A stretch of 64,000 nt of DNA from Carya illinoinensis (taxonomy: Eukaryota; Streptophyta; Magnoliopsida; Fagales; Juglandaceae). Below are positions 45,745 through 57,900 of the stretch, one piece after another. Under the pieces are notes generated by a model. That model was not told the DNA's origin, ran no database searches, and saw only the letters and a list, made by a program, of their open reading frames with translations. How positions within the stretch are numbered: the stretch's first letter is position 1; each line of letters opens with the position of its first letter. The stretch lies in assembly GCF_018687715.1 (NCBI RefSeq), contig NC_056766.1, positions 45,300,933-45,364,932 of the forward strand, in the 5' to 3' direction. The position numbers and the translations under genes were made by a program.

Positions 45745-46294
45745 ATCCGTTCGAACGACCGAGTCACGTTCGAACATTAATGGGCATGCCGTTCAAACGA
45801 TAATGTACCGTTCAAACAACAATGCGCAAACCGTTCGAACGATACCAGATGCTCAAAAAACCGTTCAAACGCATGACATTACCATATCGTTCGAACGTTG
45901 ATCATCACCGTTCGATCTCTTATACCGTTCGATCGTCTCATTTAACATTCGAACGTATTTCTACTGATCGTTTGAACGTATCTTGATAACCGTTCAAAAG
46001 AAACGTTAACGTTCGAACGGTATATGAGAAGCATTCGAACGCTATTCTGGAACGAATTTTAACCGTGACAAAAAAATCCATCGTTCAAACGGTATCGAAC
46101 GGTCAATTTCAAAATCGTTCCAAAAGATATATTTTGGGACGAAATTGTGATTTTCGTCCCAATATATCTTCTGGGACAGTGATGTTGGGACGACCTTGGG
46201 ACAAACTTTTTTCATCCCAAAAAACCTTTCGGAACGAAATCTATATATTTTGGGACGAAAATTTTTGTCCCAAAATATGTTTTTTGTTGTAGTG
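45745..46294 (-). repeat. Right TIR and subterminal repeats of the CACTA element
   Basis: A dense run of CCGTTCGAACG-like units from about 45747 to 46110 is followed by the GGGACGAAA / TTTCGTCCC units and the 28-bp TIR. Isolated clusters of the same motif also occur inside at 30412-30455 and 34568-34652, marking sequence that belongs to the CACTA rather than to nested insertions. Confidence 0.87.
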
Positions 46295-46480
46295 GAAGGA
46301 ATCTTCTCTTTGATTGACTCAAATGTTAAATAATATATATATATATATATATTGGTGTGTAATGAAACAAATTTGTAAAAATAAATTTATAAATTAGTGA
46401 GATTTGATGGAGTATGCAGTCAAATTTTAAAGATTAACATCAAGTTATGTCATTCAGTATGTTTATTTTCATGAATTCTC

Positions 46481-46659
46481 TAGGGTCGGTTTGGGTGTTG
46501 AAAATTTTCAATACTCTCCACTACTAGTTATTACTTTCTTCTTACTTTTCATTAATTTTTTATTACTATTTATTAATTTTTTTTTATTATTTAATATTTT
46601 ATTATTATTTTTTACTATTCACAACATACTTCAATTCTTCTCAATATCCAAACCTAACT
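46481..46659. mobile_element. MITE-like insertion in copy B
   Basis: Absent from copy A at about 569. The ends are imperfect inverted repeats of about 18 bp: GTCGGTTTGGGTGTTGA on the left, and on the right the inverse of a GTTAGGTTTGGATATTGA-like sequence. The AT-rich interior has no coding capacity. A clear TSD was not found. A further copy-B-only block of about 60 bp lies just downstream (to about 46735). Confidence 0.55.
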
Positions 46660-48225
46660 TTAATAAATCTAACACTTTTATAAATGAAAATGAATACTAA
46701 TTAATTATTTGTATAATCACTATCATGTATCTCAACCCAACAAACCAAATTCTAATAGGTATGGCCGGTGCTACCCGCTTTATACGGGCGGATGGCCACC
46801 CTTCTCGCAATCTGTCTTCATCCAAAATTGCAAAAAAATAACAAGATGATTATTTTCCATTTATAAATAAAATAAACTTGACGGACAAAGAAGCAAACAT
46901 GATCAACGTAATTTGTTTTGTTAAAACAAAAAGATCGAAACAAAATGTTCAAAATTAGTTTTGGAGATTAGAAGTTAATTAGAAGCAAAGCAAACTTTTT
47001 ATTTTTCAAGATTTTCAAATCCAACAATCATACATATAACCAAAATTGGTAAAGGATATAAAGAAATTATGAAAACCATTTCCTCCGCCGCCATCACATC
47101 TGTTTGCCCCGAAATCCCAAATAAACTACTCACGAAATGCAAAGCAAGGTATCAGAAATATGAGTTTTGCTACATAGAAGCACAGTTGCGTACTAATCTG
47201 TGTACCAATACTGATTTATTTATACTTAAAATTTAAATTAACATTATTTTCCATTAAGCTTTTTTTCTTTATTTTTTGGTTTTTGAATTTGGATTAAAAA
47301 ATCTCAAAATGTAACTTTCTTGCATAATTTAGATAAAATAAATTTAATCAATTAACGTAATAATATAATTTTAATAAAAATAAATTTAATTTTTAACTGC
47401 ACTCTCCATCAAATCAGACCTTTTGTAATATATCACACTTAAGTACTAAAAAAAGGGGACTCGTTCTTTGTGACAGTGTTTTTGAAACTCAAAGACCAAA
47501 AAAAGCCTTTAACTTTTATAAAATTAAATCAAAAAATTAAGTTTAAAAAAAAAACAATATTCACTTCCTTAATATTTTTTTTAAAAAAATACTGTAAATT
47601 GGGATATCGTAGCCCGAATACCTACCGAATGAGTCAAATGTTTTTTTTTTCTATTATTCTTTTATATTTTTAAATATTTTTTAAAAAATAGAAAATTCAA
47701 AATATTATTAAAAAAAATATTCCTTTAATCAGTAAGTAAAAAAATAAAATTAAAAATTCTTTGGTCCCGAAGCATTTCTTCAAAAAAAAAAAAAATGGTA
47801 AGCATGATCTATCTATTCCATCGGTCAAAAAACATTTCCCCGGGAAGCCCCACGGGCCACAGAGCACGCGGTCAGCAAAAGTAGGCAAAAATAGGAAGAT
47901 GCTACGCTCCTTTTGATAAAGGTTAGGTTGGTTGTCGCAATATTCCATAAATATTTGACACCATTAAATTAAAACAATATGACCATTTTTTTTAATGATT
48001 AAGTAATTAATTTTAAATTATATTATGATTTTTTTTAAAAAAATATTTAAAAGTGTTTAAAAAATATATATAAAAAAAAATATCAAAATAAAAACTATAA
48101 TTAACGGCAGCTTCCCACGATATTACAAAAATTATAATATATATTTATATATACATAATTTATAAAATATAAATATATATATATTTATATTTTTGTAATA
48201 TATATAAGATACCAGCCCAATAATC

Positions 48226-48994
48226 CAACGCGGCATTGGCGTACTTATCAAGCTTTCTCAAGTAGTTAGGATGTTGCCAAGAAGTTACCATTTTTAATAG
48301 GTGAGACAGTGAACAGCCTGTATTATTCTCACCCCCTTTTAAGGAAGTTGCTGAGAAACTTCAATTTTTCAATGAATGCGTGTGACCAGTCTTTGACTTC
48401 ATTAGATTTTCTAAAGGAAAGGAAGTTGCCAAGAAATTATATCCAACGAGTGTGCTTGACTAAAAACTAAAGAAATCATATATATATATATAGATATATA
48501 TATTCTTTTTTCTTTAATAGAATTAAGTTTAAAAATTAAAAAAACATTTTAAGATGTGTTTAATTTTTTAAAATTAAAATAGGCTTAATTTTTTTATAAA
48601 AAATTAAAAAATAATTAATTTTATCAATAATTATTTTAAAATGAGTTCAAATGAGTTGACTCTAACAACTAAACACAATATTAAAGTTTGAGAAAGCTGC
48701 AAGGAAATTGTGAAGAAGGTACCGATCATCTTTCTTTTACCAACTGATCTTTCCAAAAAAACTCATCTTATCCTTTTTTAATGCAATAATTCAACGCGGC
48801 ATTGATTCAATCACTTCATTGAGTCATTAATTAGGAAGTTGCCAAGAAGTTACGATTAATTGGTAGATCATATGTTGTGAGAAAGCGGAATGGACTTCTC
48901 TTTACTTAGAAGAATCGATGATGACCAACTCTCTACATATATCCAGTAAGTAGATTCAGGCATTACATACACACTATACTGACTAATTTCTTCC
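48226..48994 (+). promoter_or_regulatory. Conserved proximal promoter and 5' leader of TNL-B
   Basis: Aligns with 2790-3554 of copy A. Starts right after the empty site of the copy-A LINE tail. W-box-like TTGACT at 48393-48398 and 48456-48461. The start codon sits in TTCCATGGCC, a favourable plant context, identical in both copies. Confidence 0.45.
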
Positions 48995-51900
48995 ATGGCC
49001 TCTTCTTCATCCTCTTCTTCAGTCACCTCTCCATGGCTCTACGATGTGTTCTTCAGTTTTAGAGGAGAAGATACTCGTAATAATTTTATTTCCCATCTGT
49101 GCCATGTTTTAGCTACAAAGGGAATCCACGTCTACATAGACGTTGAACTTAGAAGAGGTACTAAGATCTCATCCGCACTTCTCCAAGCTAGAGAAAGTTC
49201 AAGGATTTCCATCATTGTACTCTCAAAAAATTATGCATCGTCAACATGGTGTTTGAACGAATTAGTGAAGATTCTGGAGTGTAAAGAATCTAAGCAACAA
49301 ATAGTTCTACCTGTATTTTACCATGTAGATCCATCGGATGTACGCCATCAAAGAGGAAGTTTTGGCAAAGCATTTACTGGACTTGCTGAGAGATTGAATG
49401 GAGCCATGGAGTTGCAGACGTGGAGGGCAGCCCTACGAGACGTTGCCAATTTGGCCGGATACCATTTGACTGATGACCGGTATTTCTAAGTTTCTAACTG
49501 CTTACTTTGTGCCTTCCATACATGATTTTTTCCCCATTCTATGTATAAATAAATATATATATATATATATAATATTTATATATATGGATTTTAATACGGA
49601 ACTAAAACGGTAATGTCTTTTAAGTTTATCGGAAAAACTGAATAAATTAAACTACGTAATCACAACTTGAACAAAACTAAATAAAAATCTAAATTTTTGT
49701 TTGGCCTTTTGATGGTCGCCAACTAAAGTACAAGCATGCTGAGATATATAGTACTATCACGCACCTAAATTTATTTCTTATTTTTTCAAAAAAAAAAAAA
49801 TCTTATTTATCATTTTTCTATTGTTTTATTATATTTAATTTTCAAGAAAATCAAATTTAAGTTTATTAGAAGCCTGTCTGTCTTTTTGATGAATTTAATA
49901 CGGTTCTATTCGGAGGAGGCCCGGGAAATAAATTTAATAATGAAAGGTTCTAGCAAAACGTTGATCGAGAATTAACTTGCGATCAACTGTTCAAATTATT
50001 TACATTATGTTTTTCGTGCGTAGAGCTATATTCATTAATAATTTTTCTTTACATATATATATAGGAACGAATCTAAGTTCATTGAAGGAATCGCTCAAGA
50101 CATCTCAAGAGTTATAGTAAGTCATTCACATTTATATGTTGCAAGTTATCCGGTTGGCTTCGACTCCCGGTTACGGGATATCATGAATTTGCATTTAAGT
50201 GTTGGGACAAATGACGTACGAATGGTAGGGATCTTGGGACTTGGTGGAATTGGTAAGACAACTCTAGCCAAAGCAACTTATAACTCGATTGCTTTTCGAT
50301 TTGAAGCTAGCTGTTTTCTTGCAAATGTCAGTGACACTTCGAATCAAGCACATGGTTTGGTCCAATTGCAGGAGACCCTTCTTTATATGATCTCTGGAGA
50401 TTGTAGAAGGTTGAATATTGATAGTATTGATACGGGAATCAATATGATAAAGCGCATGCTTGGTTCTAAAAGAGTTCTTTTAATTCTTGATGATGTTGAC
50501 CACTTGACCCAATTAGAAACATTAGCAGGAGCTTGTGATTGGTTTGGTAAGGGAAGTAGAATAATCATCACAACAAGAGATCAACACTTGTTCACTACTC
50601 ATGGAGTTGATTCAACATACATGATGACAGGATTGAATCACCGTGATGCTTTTCAATTATTTTGTTGGCATGCTTTCAAAAAACAAAAACCAGTTGAGGG
50701 TTATGAAAAATTTGTAGAACAGATCGTAAATTATGCTGGGTGCCTTCCACTAGCTTTAGTGGTGCTGGGTTCGAATTTTTTGGGTAGAAGTGAAAGTCAG
50801 TGGAAAAGTTTGATGGATAGGTACAAGAAAATCCCTGCCAAAGATATTCAAGAAATACTTCAAACAAGTTATGATAAGTTAAGTGAAAATGAAAAGAATG
50901 TTTTTCTTGACATTGCATGTTTTTTCAATGGACAATTACGGCTTGATGATGTCACTGTAAAGATACTAGATAGTTTTGGTTTTTGTCCAAACATTTCGAT
51001 CCAAAGGCTTAGGGATAACTGTCTTATTTCGGAGTTTGATGGAAGACTGCAAATGCATAACTTGTTACGAGATATGGGTAGAGAAGTTGTTCGACAAGAA
51101 TCGCCCAAAAATCCAGAAGCACGTAGCAGATTATTCTTTCATGAAGACATTCGCGAAGTACTGGAGTATGATATAGTAAGTCAGATCAAAATATCTTTCA
51201 ATTAAACATTGTTTCTTTAGCACATGTGACATATACGTGTGTGTATATATAAATATATGAATAAATAAATAAAATTATTTTTTGATTTTGTTGGCTTACT
51301 TAAACATGCATTGTCTTCCTATATAGGCAACAGATAGAGTTGAAGCAATTGTTATAGATTTACCTAAAGGTGATGATATCATTTGCTTGAGTCCCAATGC
51401 CTTCAAGAATATGAAAAGACTCAGATTATTTAGATGCCACAATGCACACTTTTCTGAAGAACTTAATTGTCTACCTAATGGATTAAGAGTGCTTGATTGG
51501 CCTAATTGTCCTTTGCAATCTATGCCATCTAAATTTCATGGAGATGAACTCGTTATACTACGAATGCCTGGTAGTCACATCAAGAAGATACGGTTCGAAT
51601 TTAAGGTACAATTATTATTATTTTCCATATTTCTTTCTTTTAACTTAATTTGATGTTATTTTCTTTTTAACAGAATCTCATGGTTATGAATTTCCGTGGT
51701 TGTGAATTCTTAACAAAAATCTCGGATATTTCAAAGTGCCCAAATTTGCAACAAATGGATTTTAAAGACTGCAAAAATCTAGTCAAAGTTCATAAGTCTG
51801 TTGCATTACTTGATAAGCTTGTTAGGTTGAATCTTCGTGGATGTACCAACCTAAAGAGCTTTCCAAGGGGACTGCTGTTGAGATCTCTGCAATTCCTTGA

Positions 51901-52042
51901 TGTCCATTTGGATGCACCCGTTGAAGATATTGGAAATTTAGCAAATCCAATGGGTCATGGAAGTCAACTTTCTAAGAGGCGCTGTGTTGATTATGACGAC
52001 GACCAAGATGATCACAACATTGAATCCAACTTGTTGACTTGA
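48995..52042 (+). CDS. TNL-B, TIR-NB-ARC protein with strongly shortened LRR, ~747 aa
   Basis: Family role: intracellular immune receptor; TIR NADase signalling after nucleotide switch of NB-ARC. Exons from GT-AG sites: 48995-49479, 50065-51175, 51327-51605 and 51674-52042; the joined frame is open. TIR has WLYDVFFSFRGEDTR and Glu in WCLNEL. NB-ARC has Walker A GLGGIGKTT, kinase-2 LLILDDVD (Asp final, TNL type), RNBS-B GSRIIITTRD, GLPL as GCLPLALVVLG, RNBS-D FLDIACFFNG and MHN in place of MHD (LQMHNLLRDMG). Exons 3-4 give about three LRR-like units (LPNGLRVLDWPNCPLQSMP; LRGCTNLKSFP). The frame then joins directly to the C-terminal tail (SKRRCVDYDDDQDDHN). Compared with TNL-A, about 1.3 kb covering later LRRs and the post-LRR domain is missing, in frame. 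Expression and function are unknown. Confidence 0.85.
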
Positions 52043-52987
52043 TGACCTCACATTTGTTTCAAACTCAAACGTCTCAATATTAGGTGCGCGAGGTCGAGGG
52101 CGCCACGTTACTTATGATGAAAATGATGTAGCGGCTTTTTGTGGGAAGGGTATCTATATATTAAATGAGTTGAATCTCTATTTCATTTCATTAATTTTCA
52201 TGCCACGGCCTATTAGATTTTTTTTTTCATTAGGAGAATGTTAGATCTATAAATTGATTCTATAAAAATATACACGACTTGAGATGAGATGAGATGCTAG
52301 ATCGTACAATTAACAATATTTCTTTTACTGAACAATATCTCAAACTCAATTAAAGAGAACGTCATACCAACCAACTCATAAAGACAGAACATTTATATAT
52401 GTATATACGATCTAAATTTTAGAACAAAATATTGTCAAAATATCGAAACATCTAGAAAACTACCGAAATATGCTTCCCATGATTTTTTTTTTCTTATCCA
52501 TTAAAACAACCTTGAAGGATTTCATTTAAAACTTCCTCAACAAAGAAGATTCGCATAATCCTTGCTCAACAGATTTGAAGAATTCAACATCATAAATAAA
52601 TATATATATATATATATATATAAATTATCTATATAAAAAAAATACCAACACAAGTGAGCAATGATCTTTACGAATACAATCATGGTCTTGGAGGGTATGC
52701 TAATATTAAAAAAGAGAAGAAAAATCGCAGTCTCTTTCTTAATTTTACCAACGTACTCTTATCCAGCTTTTTAATATATTAATACAAGGCGGGATTGACT
52801 TCATTTCTTAATCCTCTTACTCCAAATCATGATTACTTGAAGGGAGGGAAATAAGAGGTATTTGTCATAGCCATGCATGGGGTAAGACAAAGGAAAGGGA
52901 AGGAAAGGGAAGGATAGTCTGCGTTCGGGGAAAGACAAAGGAAAGGGAAGGATAGTCTGAAAGGAAACGAGATCTAGAATTGTGTCT
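52043..52987 (+). other. 3' flank of TNL-B, no gene
   Basis: Noncoding. 51722-52843 is one arm of an inverted repeat whose partner is 57286-58350. An AT microsatellite lies near 52595-52622. From about 52869 to 52960 a purine-rich AAAGGGAAGGA-type sequence is repeated, with a roughly 40-bp unit ending GGATAGTCTG seen twice. The 15-bp LINE target sequence follows at 52988. Confidence 0.8.
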
Positions 52988-53112
52988 AAGTCAAGGAGGA
53001 CGAAAGGCTTTTTGAGTCTTATGTTGTGCGAACTCCATCCCTTTTCCACGTAGACGGTTTTGCCCTTTTCCATCGTTACGCTCTGCTAGGGTTCAAAACA
53101 AGGTAGAGCCGG

Positions 53113-54929
53113 ATGGCTGCCGCTGGGGGCCCTGGGCCAACGGCGAACGCTGGGCGGCAGAGAAATTTCGCGGACATGGTGGCTCAATCCCCTCAGCCAT
53201 TACCGGAGGTCGAAATCCCGTTTGGTCCGGCCAAGGTGATTGATGGAGAAGTTTGTGTGTTTTTCTCTAAAGAAGAAATTGAGAGGTCTGCCGTCCCTTT
53301 CAAATACTCCATGGTTTTGAAGTTCCTCAAGCAAAGGCCATCTCTAGATGTCATCCGTGCCTTTATTCGGAGTCGATGGGGCTTAGAGTTTCAACCTGTG
53401 ATTTCGGCAATGAGAAGAGCCAGAAACGTGTTCATTCGGTTCTCAAATGAACCAGACTTTGTCAAGGCGTTATCGAGGGAAGCAACGGACGTAGATGGAG
53501 TTCCTTACCGGGGCTTCCACTGGCATCCGGACTTTGATGAGGAGGCCAAACCATCCCTAGTTCCGGTGTGGGTTTTCCTTCTAGGTTTGCCTCCTAACTT
53601 TTACCATGAATCTCTTTTGAAAAATATTACTTCCCCTCTTGGGCGCTTCCTACGCCGTGACAATGCCACAAGATGCGCCACCAAGACGGACAGAGCGAGA
53701 GTTTGCTTGGAGATGGACGCTGCCGTAGAACCAGTCTGAGGAATCTGGATTGGCACGCCCAACCATTGCTCCAGCTTGTATGTGAAGATAGAGTGTGAAA
53801 CACTCCCTGCCTATTGCTCTAAATGCAGAGTTCAAGGCCATAACCTCCAGAAGTGTAAACGGAAAGAGGGGGCCAAGAACACTGGAGTTAAAAACGGGAA
53901 GGAAAGGGAGGAAAATAAAAAAACTTGCCAGCTTCAGAACTTAACAAATGGAGAAGAAGAAGGTAAAGAAACAGAGCCCTTACCGCAGCTGAAAATGGTT
54001 GAAACTGGAGGTGCTGGTCCGAGTGGTTTAAAGGTGAATAATACTGTGAGTTTACAAAGGGAAGCAGGAACTTGTCTGATGGAAATGGAAAAGGAAAAAC
54101 CAATTAAACAGGCTGAAGATGTAAAGGCCGAAACAGGGGCTAACGAATTAGTGGTGTGGTCGGAAATGGGGGAAGTAGCTAACGGGGAATATGGTGAGAA
54201 TAATGAACCAGTTATCATGGAGTTGCCGAACTGCCGAACGGAAATGGGGGAGGTAGCTAACGGGGAAAATGGTGAGAATAATTATCCAGTAATTATTGAA
54301 TTGCTGAACTGCCAAAATACGGAACCAATGATTGCCGAACCAACCCAAGAGACAGAGACTAAATTTTCGAGAATGGGGATGGACCCGGCTACAGGGAATA
54401 AACCAATAATAGAAGGGCCTTTGACGGAAAGAGAAGAGGTTCAAGATCATGCAAACAGGGAGGTAAATACAGTGGAACTGTGGTCGTATGAAAGGGAACA
54501 GGAAGCTGTGATGGGAAACACTGCAAATCTGTAGTAACGGAAGCTCAAGGCAATTCTCGTGAAACTCCGGAACTCTCATCGATAAGGGAACAGACTGCAA
54601 ATTTGCTCATACGCTTAGATGGGGATGCCATTGTGGGTAGTGATGAAATAAGTGTGGAAATGGTGTCGGAAACTAGGCCAAAAGAAATGTTTGTTCAAGA
54701 GTCGCAAGGTACCGGACAAGGGGACCAATATAATTCCGGAAATATGCAAGACGGTAGGGTCAAAGAAAGTTACTCAGAACCAGAAAATGAATTTGCGGAA
54801 CACTTGAGTAAAAATAAACAATATCCATCGGACAGTGATGAAAAAAAGGAGAAAACTCAAGGAAAGGGTAGGAAAAAACTCAGAAGCTCAACTCGGGTTC
54901 CTCGCAAGCCCGTATGCCTGGATTTATGA
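53113..54929 (+). pseudogene. LINE ORF1, nucleic-acid-binding protein, interrupted
   Basis: The N-terminal part has the plant LINE ORF1 (DUF4283-like) layout: RNFADMVAQSP, then VCVFFSKEEIERSAVPFKYS and FLKQRPSLDVIRAFI, with GFHWHPDFDEEAKPSLVPVW later. A zinc knuckle CSKCRVQGHNLQKC lies near 53814-53856. The C-terminal half is long, acidic and low-complexity, with an internally repeated EMGEVANGENGENN-type block (about 54165-54285). Breaks: in-frame TGA at 53737-53739, TAG at 54532-54534, and a frame change to the frame running 54603-54929. Role in the family: RNA chaperone of the LINE particle. Confidence 0.85.
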
Positions 54930-57900
54930 ATTGTAGTCCATTATATTGGAATATCCGGGGCCTCAAATCATCCCGGATAAGATTGGGTAAGTTGGTTAGG
55001 AAGTTGAAATTAAATTTAATTATGCTTGCTGAACCTTTTGCAGATGAGAACAGGTTGGATATGTTGAAAAATAGACTGAAGTTTGAACAAAGTTTCTCCA
55101 ATCAGTGTGCTGGTGGGAAACTTTGGGTGCTTTGGGGAGGTGGCTTACATATCACAGTCACTAATTTCAGCTCCCAACACATCACCATTTCTTTGGTTAT
55201 AAATTCTCAACGTTATTTCATATCAGTAGTTTATGCTAGATGTAGTTATTTGGAAAGGCGAGAACTCTGGAGGTCGTTACAACTGGATGCCGTGCAAGAC
55301 ACTCCTTGGCTATGCCTTGGAGATTTTAACATTATTCGCATGGAGGAGGAGAGAAGAGGTGGGAGACCTCGTTTGAGGATTGCTATGGATGATTTTAATG
55401 AGTTTATTGATACTTGTGGACTCATGGAAATGAAGTCAGTAGGAAGTAAATTCTCTTGGTGCAATGGCCAGAGGGGTCTCTCTAGAAGCTGGTCGAAGAT
55501 TGACAGATGTATGCTGAACTCACTGGCAACCAACTCTTTAACAGATGCCTTTTGCAGGTACTTGGCTCGTACGACATCTGACCACGCCCCAATGTCTTTT
55601 TTTCTAAATTCCCCTCATACTCGGTATGGCCCCACCCCCTTTAAGTTCCAACAAATGTGGGCCTCTCATGAGAACTTCAAAGATGTGGTAAAAAATGCGT
55701 GGAACGACCCAATTGTGCCCAGGGGTATTTACAGTTTGACTACCAAAATTGAAGAAGGTGAAAGGGATCTTAAAGGAATGGAACCGGATGGTTTTTGGGC
55801 ACACTGAAACCAACATACAGAATCTAGAGAAGCAGATCGAGGATTTAGAAAACCAACTTCAGATTGGTTTTTCGGAATCTATTGAATCAGAATTGTTAGT
55901 TGCTAAAGAAAATCTTGATACATGGCTTCAGAGAGAAGAGATTAGACTAAATCAACAGGCAAAACTTAACTGGACAGAAAAAGGGGAGGCATCGGCACAA
56001 TTCTTCAGGACTTATGTCTCACGATCCAAGCCTGTAGTTCAGGAGATGAGACTTCAGGATGGTTCACATTTGACCACCCCGGAATCCATCCATTCAGGTG
56101 CGGTGGACTTCTTTAGCTCATTTCTTCAAGCGAGACCTCATAGAAATCTCCTAGATTTGTCAGCCTATGTTCAGATCACTATTCTAGAGAAGGAGAATGA
56201 TAGCCTCCTAAAGCTCCCTTCGATCCAAGAGGTAAAAGAGGCTATGTTTTCCATTCCCGTAGATAGTAATCCTGGCCCTGATGGGTTTGGCTCAGGATTC
56301 TATAGAGTGTGTTGGGATTTGGTTGAAGCTGATGTGGTGGCAGCAGTCAGAGACATGTATAGTGGGGTCCCAATGCCAAGATTCTACTCAGCTTCGTACA
56401 TCGCTCTCATTCTGAAAATGCAACAACCCACAGGTTTTGATAAGTTTCGACCCATAAGTTTGTGCTCGGTCATTTACAAGGTATTTGCAAAAATTCTGGT
56501 GCGACGGATGTCCCCTATCCTAAGCAGAATTATATCTCCTGAACAAGGGGCCTTCTTGCCAGGGAGAAGCATCTTTGAAAACATCACTTTGGCCCAAGAA
56601 ATGATTCACATGATAAACAGAAAGGTCCGTGGGGGAAATGTTCTCATCAAAGTGGACATAGCCAAAGCGTACGATAGTCTTGACTGGGATTTCTTATTAC
56701 ATGTCATGACATCTTTTGGCTTCTCAACCCGGTTCTGCGAATTAATCAGACAATGTATTTTGACCCCATGGTTCTCGGTGGTTATGAATGGGTTGGCTAA
56801 AGGTTTCTTCCCCAGTGGTCGTGGATTGCGCCAAGGTGACCCTTTGTCCCCTTACTTGTTCATTCTAGTTTGCTAAAACATAATTTTGAGATGGAGAAAA
56901 TTGCACCTTACTCCCACCCTCGGGGCACACCCCTGGTCTCCCATTTATTTTATGTTGATGATATAGTGGTCTTTGCAAACGGGTGTAGAGCCTCCATGCA
57001 AGCCATTTCTGATGTATTTGCCTTGTATGAAAGCTGGTCGGGTCAAGTGGTTAGTAAGGAGAAGTCATCCATTTTTTTCCCCAAGTATGTCAACTCGGCC
57101 CGAAAAAGAAATCTTCTTCAGTTGACCTCCTTCTCGGAAGGCCTATTTCCGGTTAAATATCTGGGTGTCCCTCTCTTTAGTGGAAGGCTAAAGGTGTCTT
57201 ATTTTGAGGATTTACTGAACCGTATCCGTGATCGTCTAGAGGGGTGGCAAAATAGGCTCCTATCAGCTAGTGCTCGTCTCCTTCCCCCCCTTCAAGTAAT
57301 CATGATTTGGAGTAAGAGGATTAAGAAATGAAGTCAATCCCGCCTTGTATTAATATATTAAAAAGCTGGATAAGAGTACGTTGGTAAAATTAAGAAAGAG
57401 ACTGCGATTTTTCTTCTCTTTTTTAATATTAGCATACCCTCCAAGACCATGATTGTATTCGTAAAGATCATTGCTCACTTGTGTTGGTATTTTTTTTATA
57501 TAGATAATTTATAGATATATATATATATATATATTTATTTATGATGTTGAATTCTTCAAATCTGTTGAGCAAGGATTATGCGAATCTTCTTTGTTGAGGA
57601 AGTTTTAAATGAAATCCTTCAAGGTTGTTTTAATGGATAAGAAAAAAAAACAAATCATGGGAAGCATATTTCGGTAGTTTTCTAGGTTGGTATGACGTTC
57701 TCTTTAATTGAGTTTGAGATATTGTTCAGTAAAAGAAATATTGTTAATTGTACGATCTAGCGTCTCATCTCATCTCAAGTCGTGTATATTTTTATAGAAT
57801 CAATTTATAGATCTAACATTCTCCTAATGAAAAAAATAAAAAATAAAAATAAATTCTAATAGGCCGTGGCATGAAAATTAATGAAATGAAATAGAGATTC

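Larger units (their letters stand above)
28425..46294 (+). mobile_element. CACTA (En/Spm) DNA transposon, 17.87 kb, with nested elements
   Basis: Starts CACTACAACAAAAAAC (28425) and ends with its inverse (46294). The terminal inverted repeat runs about 28 bp with one mismatch. The TSD is GAA at 28422-28424 and 46295-46297, and the empty site with a single GAA is at 371-373 in copy A. Gene order: antisense accessory ORF (29012-30220), Tat/Athila-like relic and coiled-coil ORF (about 30458-34210), TnpD-like transposase (35303 onward, split by a Copia), then TnpA-like gene (44051-45556). Arrays of TTCGAACG-type motifs lie near both ends. Subtracting the Copia (5,089 bp with its TSD) leaves about 12.8 kb. 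Confidence 0.96.
46295..52035 (+). other. Segmental duplication, copy B, main piece (TNL-B locus)
   Basis: Resumes copy A homology from position 371 onward: upstream flank, promoter, four TNL exons and 3' tail. It lacks the LINE tail and gag-only retroelement of copy A and the roughly 350-bp block of copy A near 1101-1450. It has a MITE-like block at 46481-46659 instead. The stretch 46295-48994 contains no gene I can support. Short ORFs there are AT-rich chance frames also present, broken, in copy A. Confidence 0.9.
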
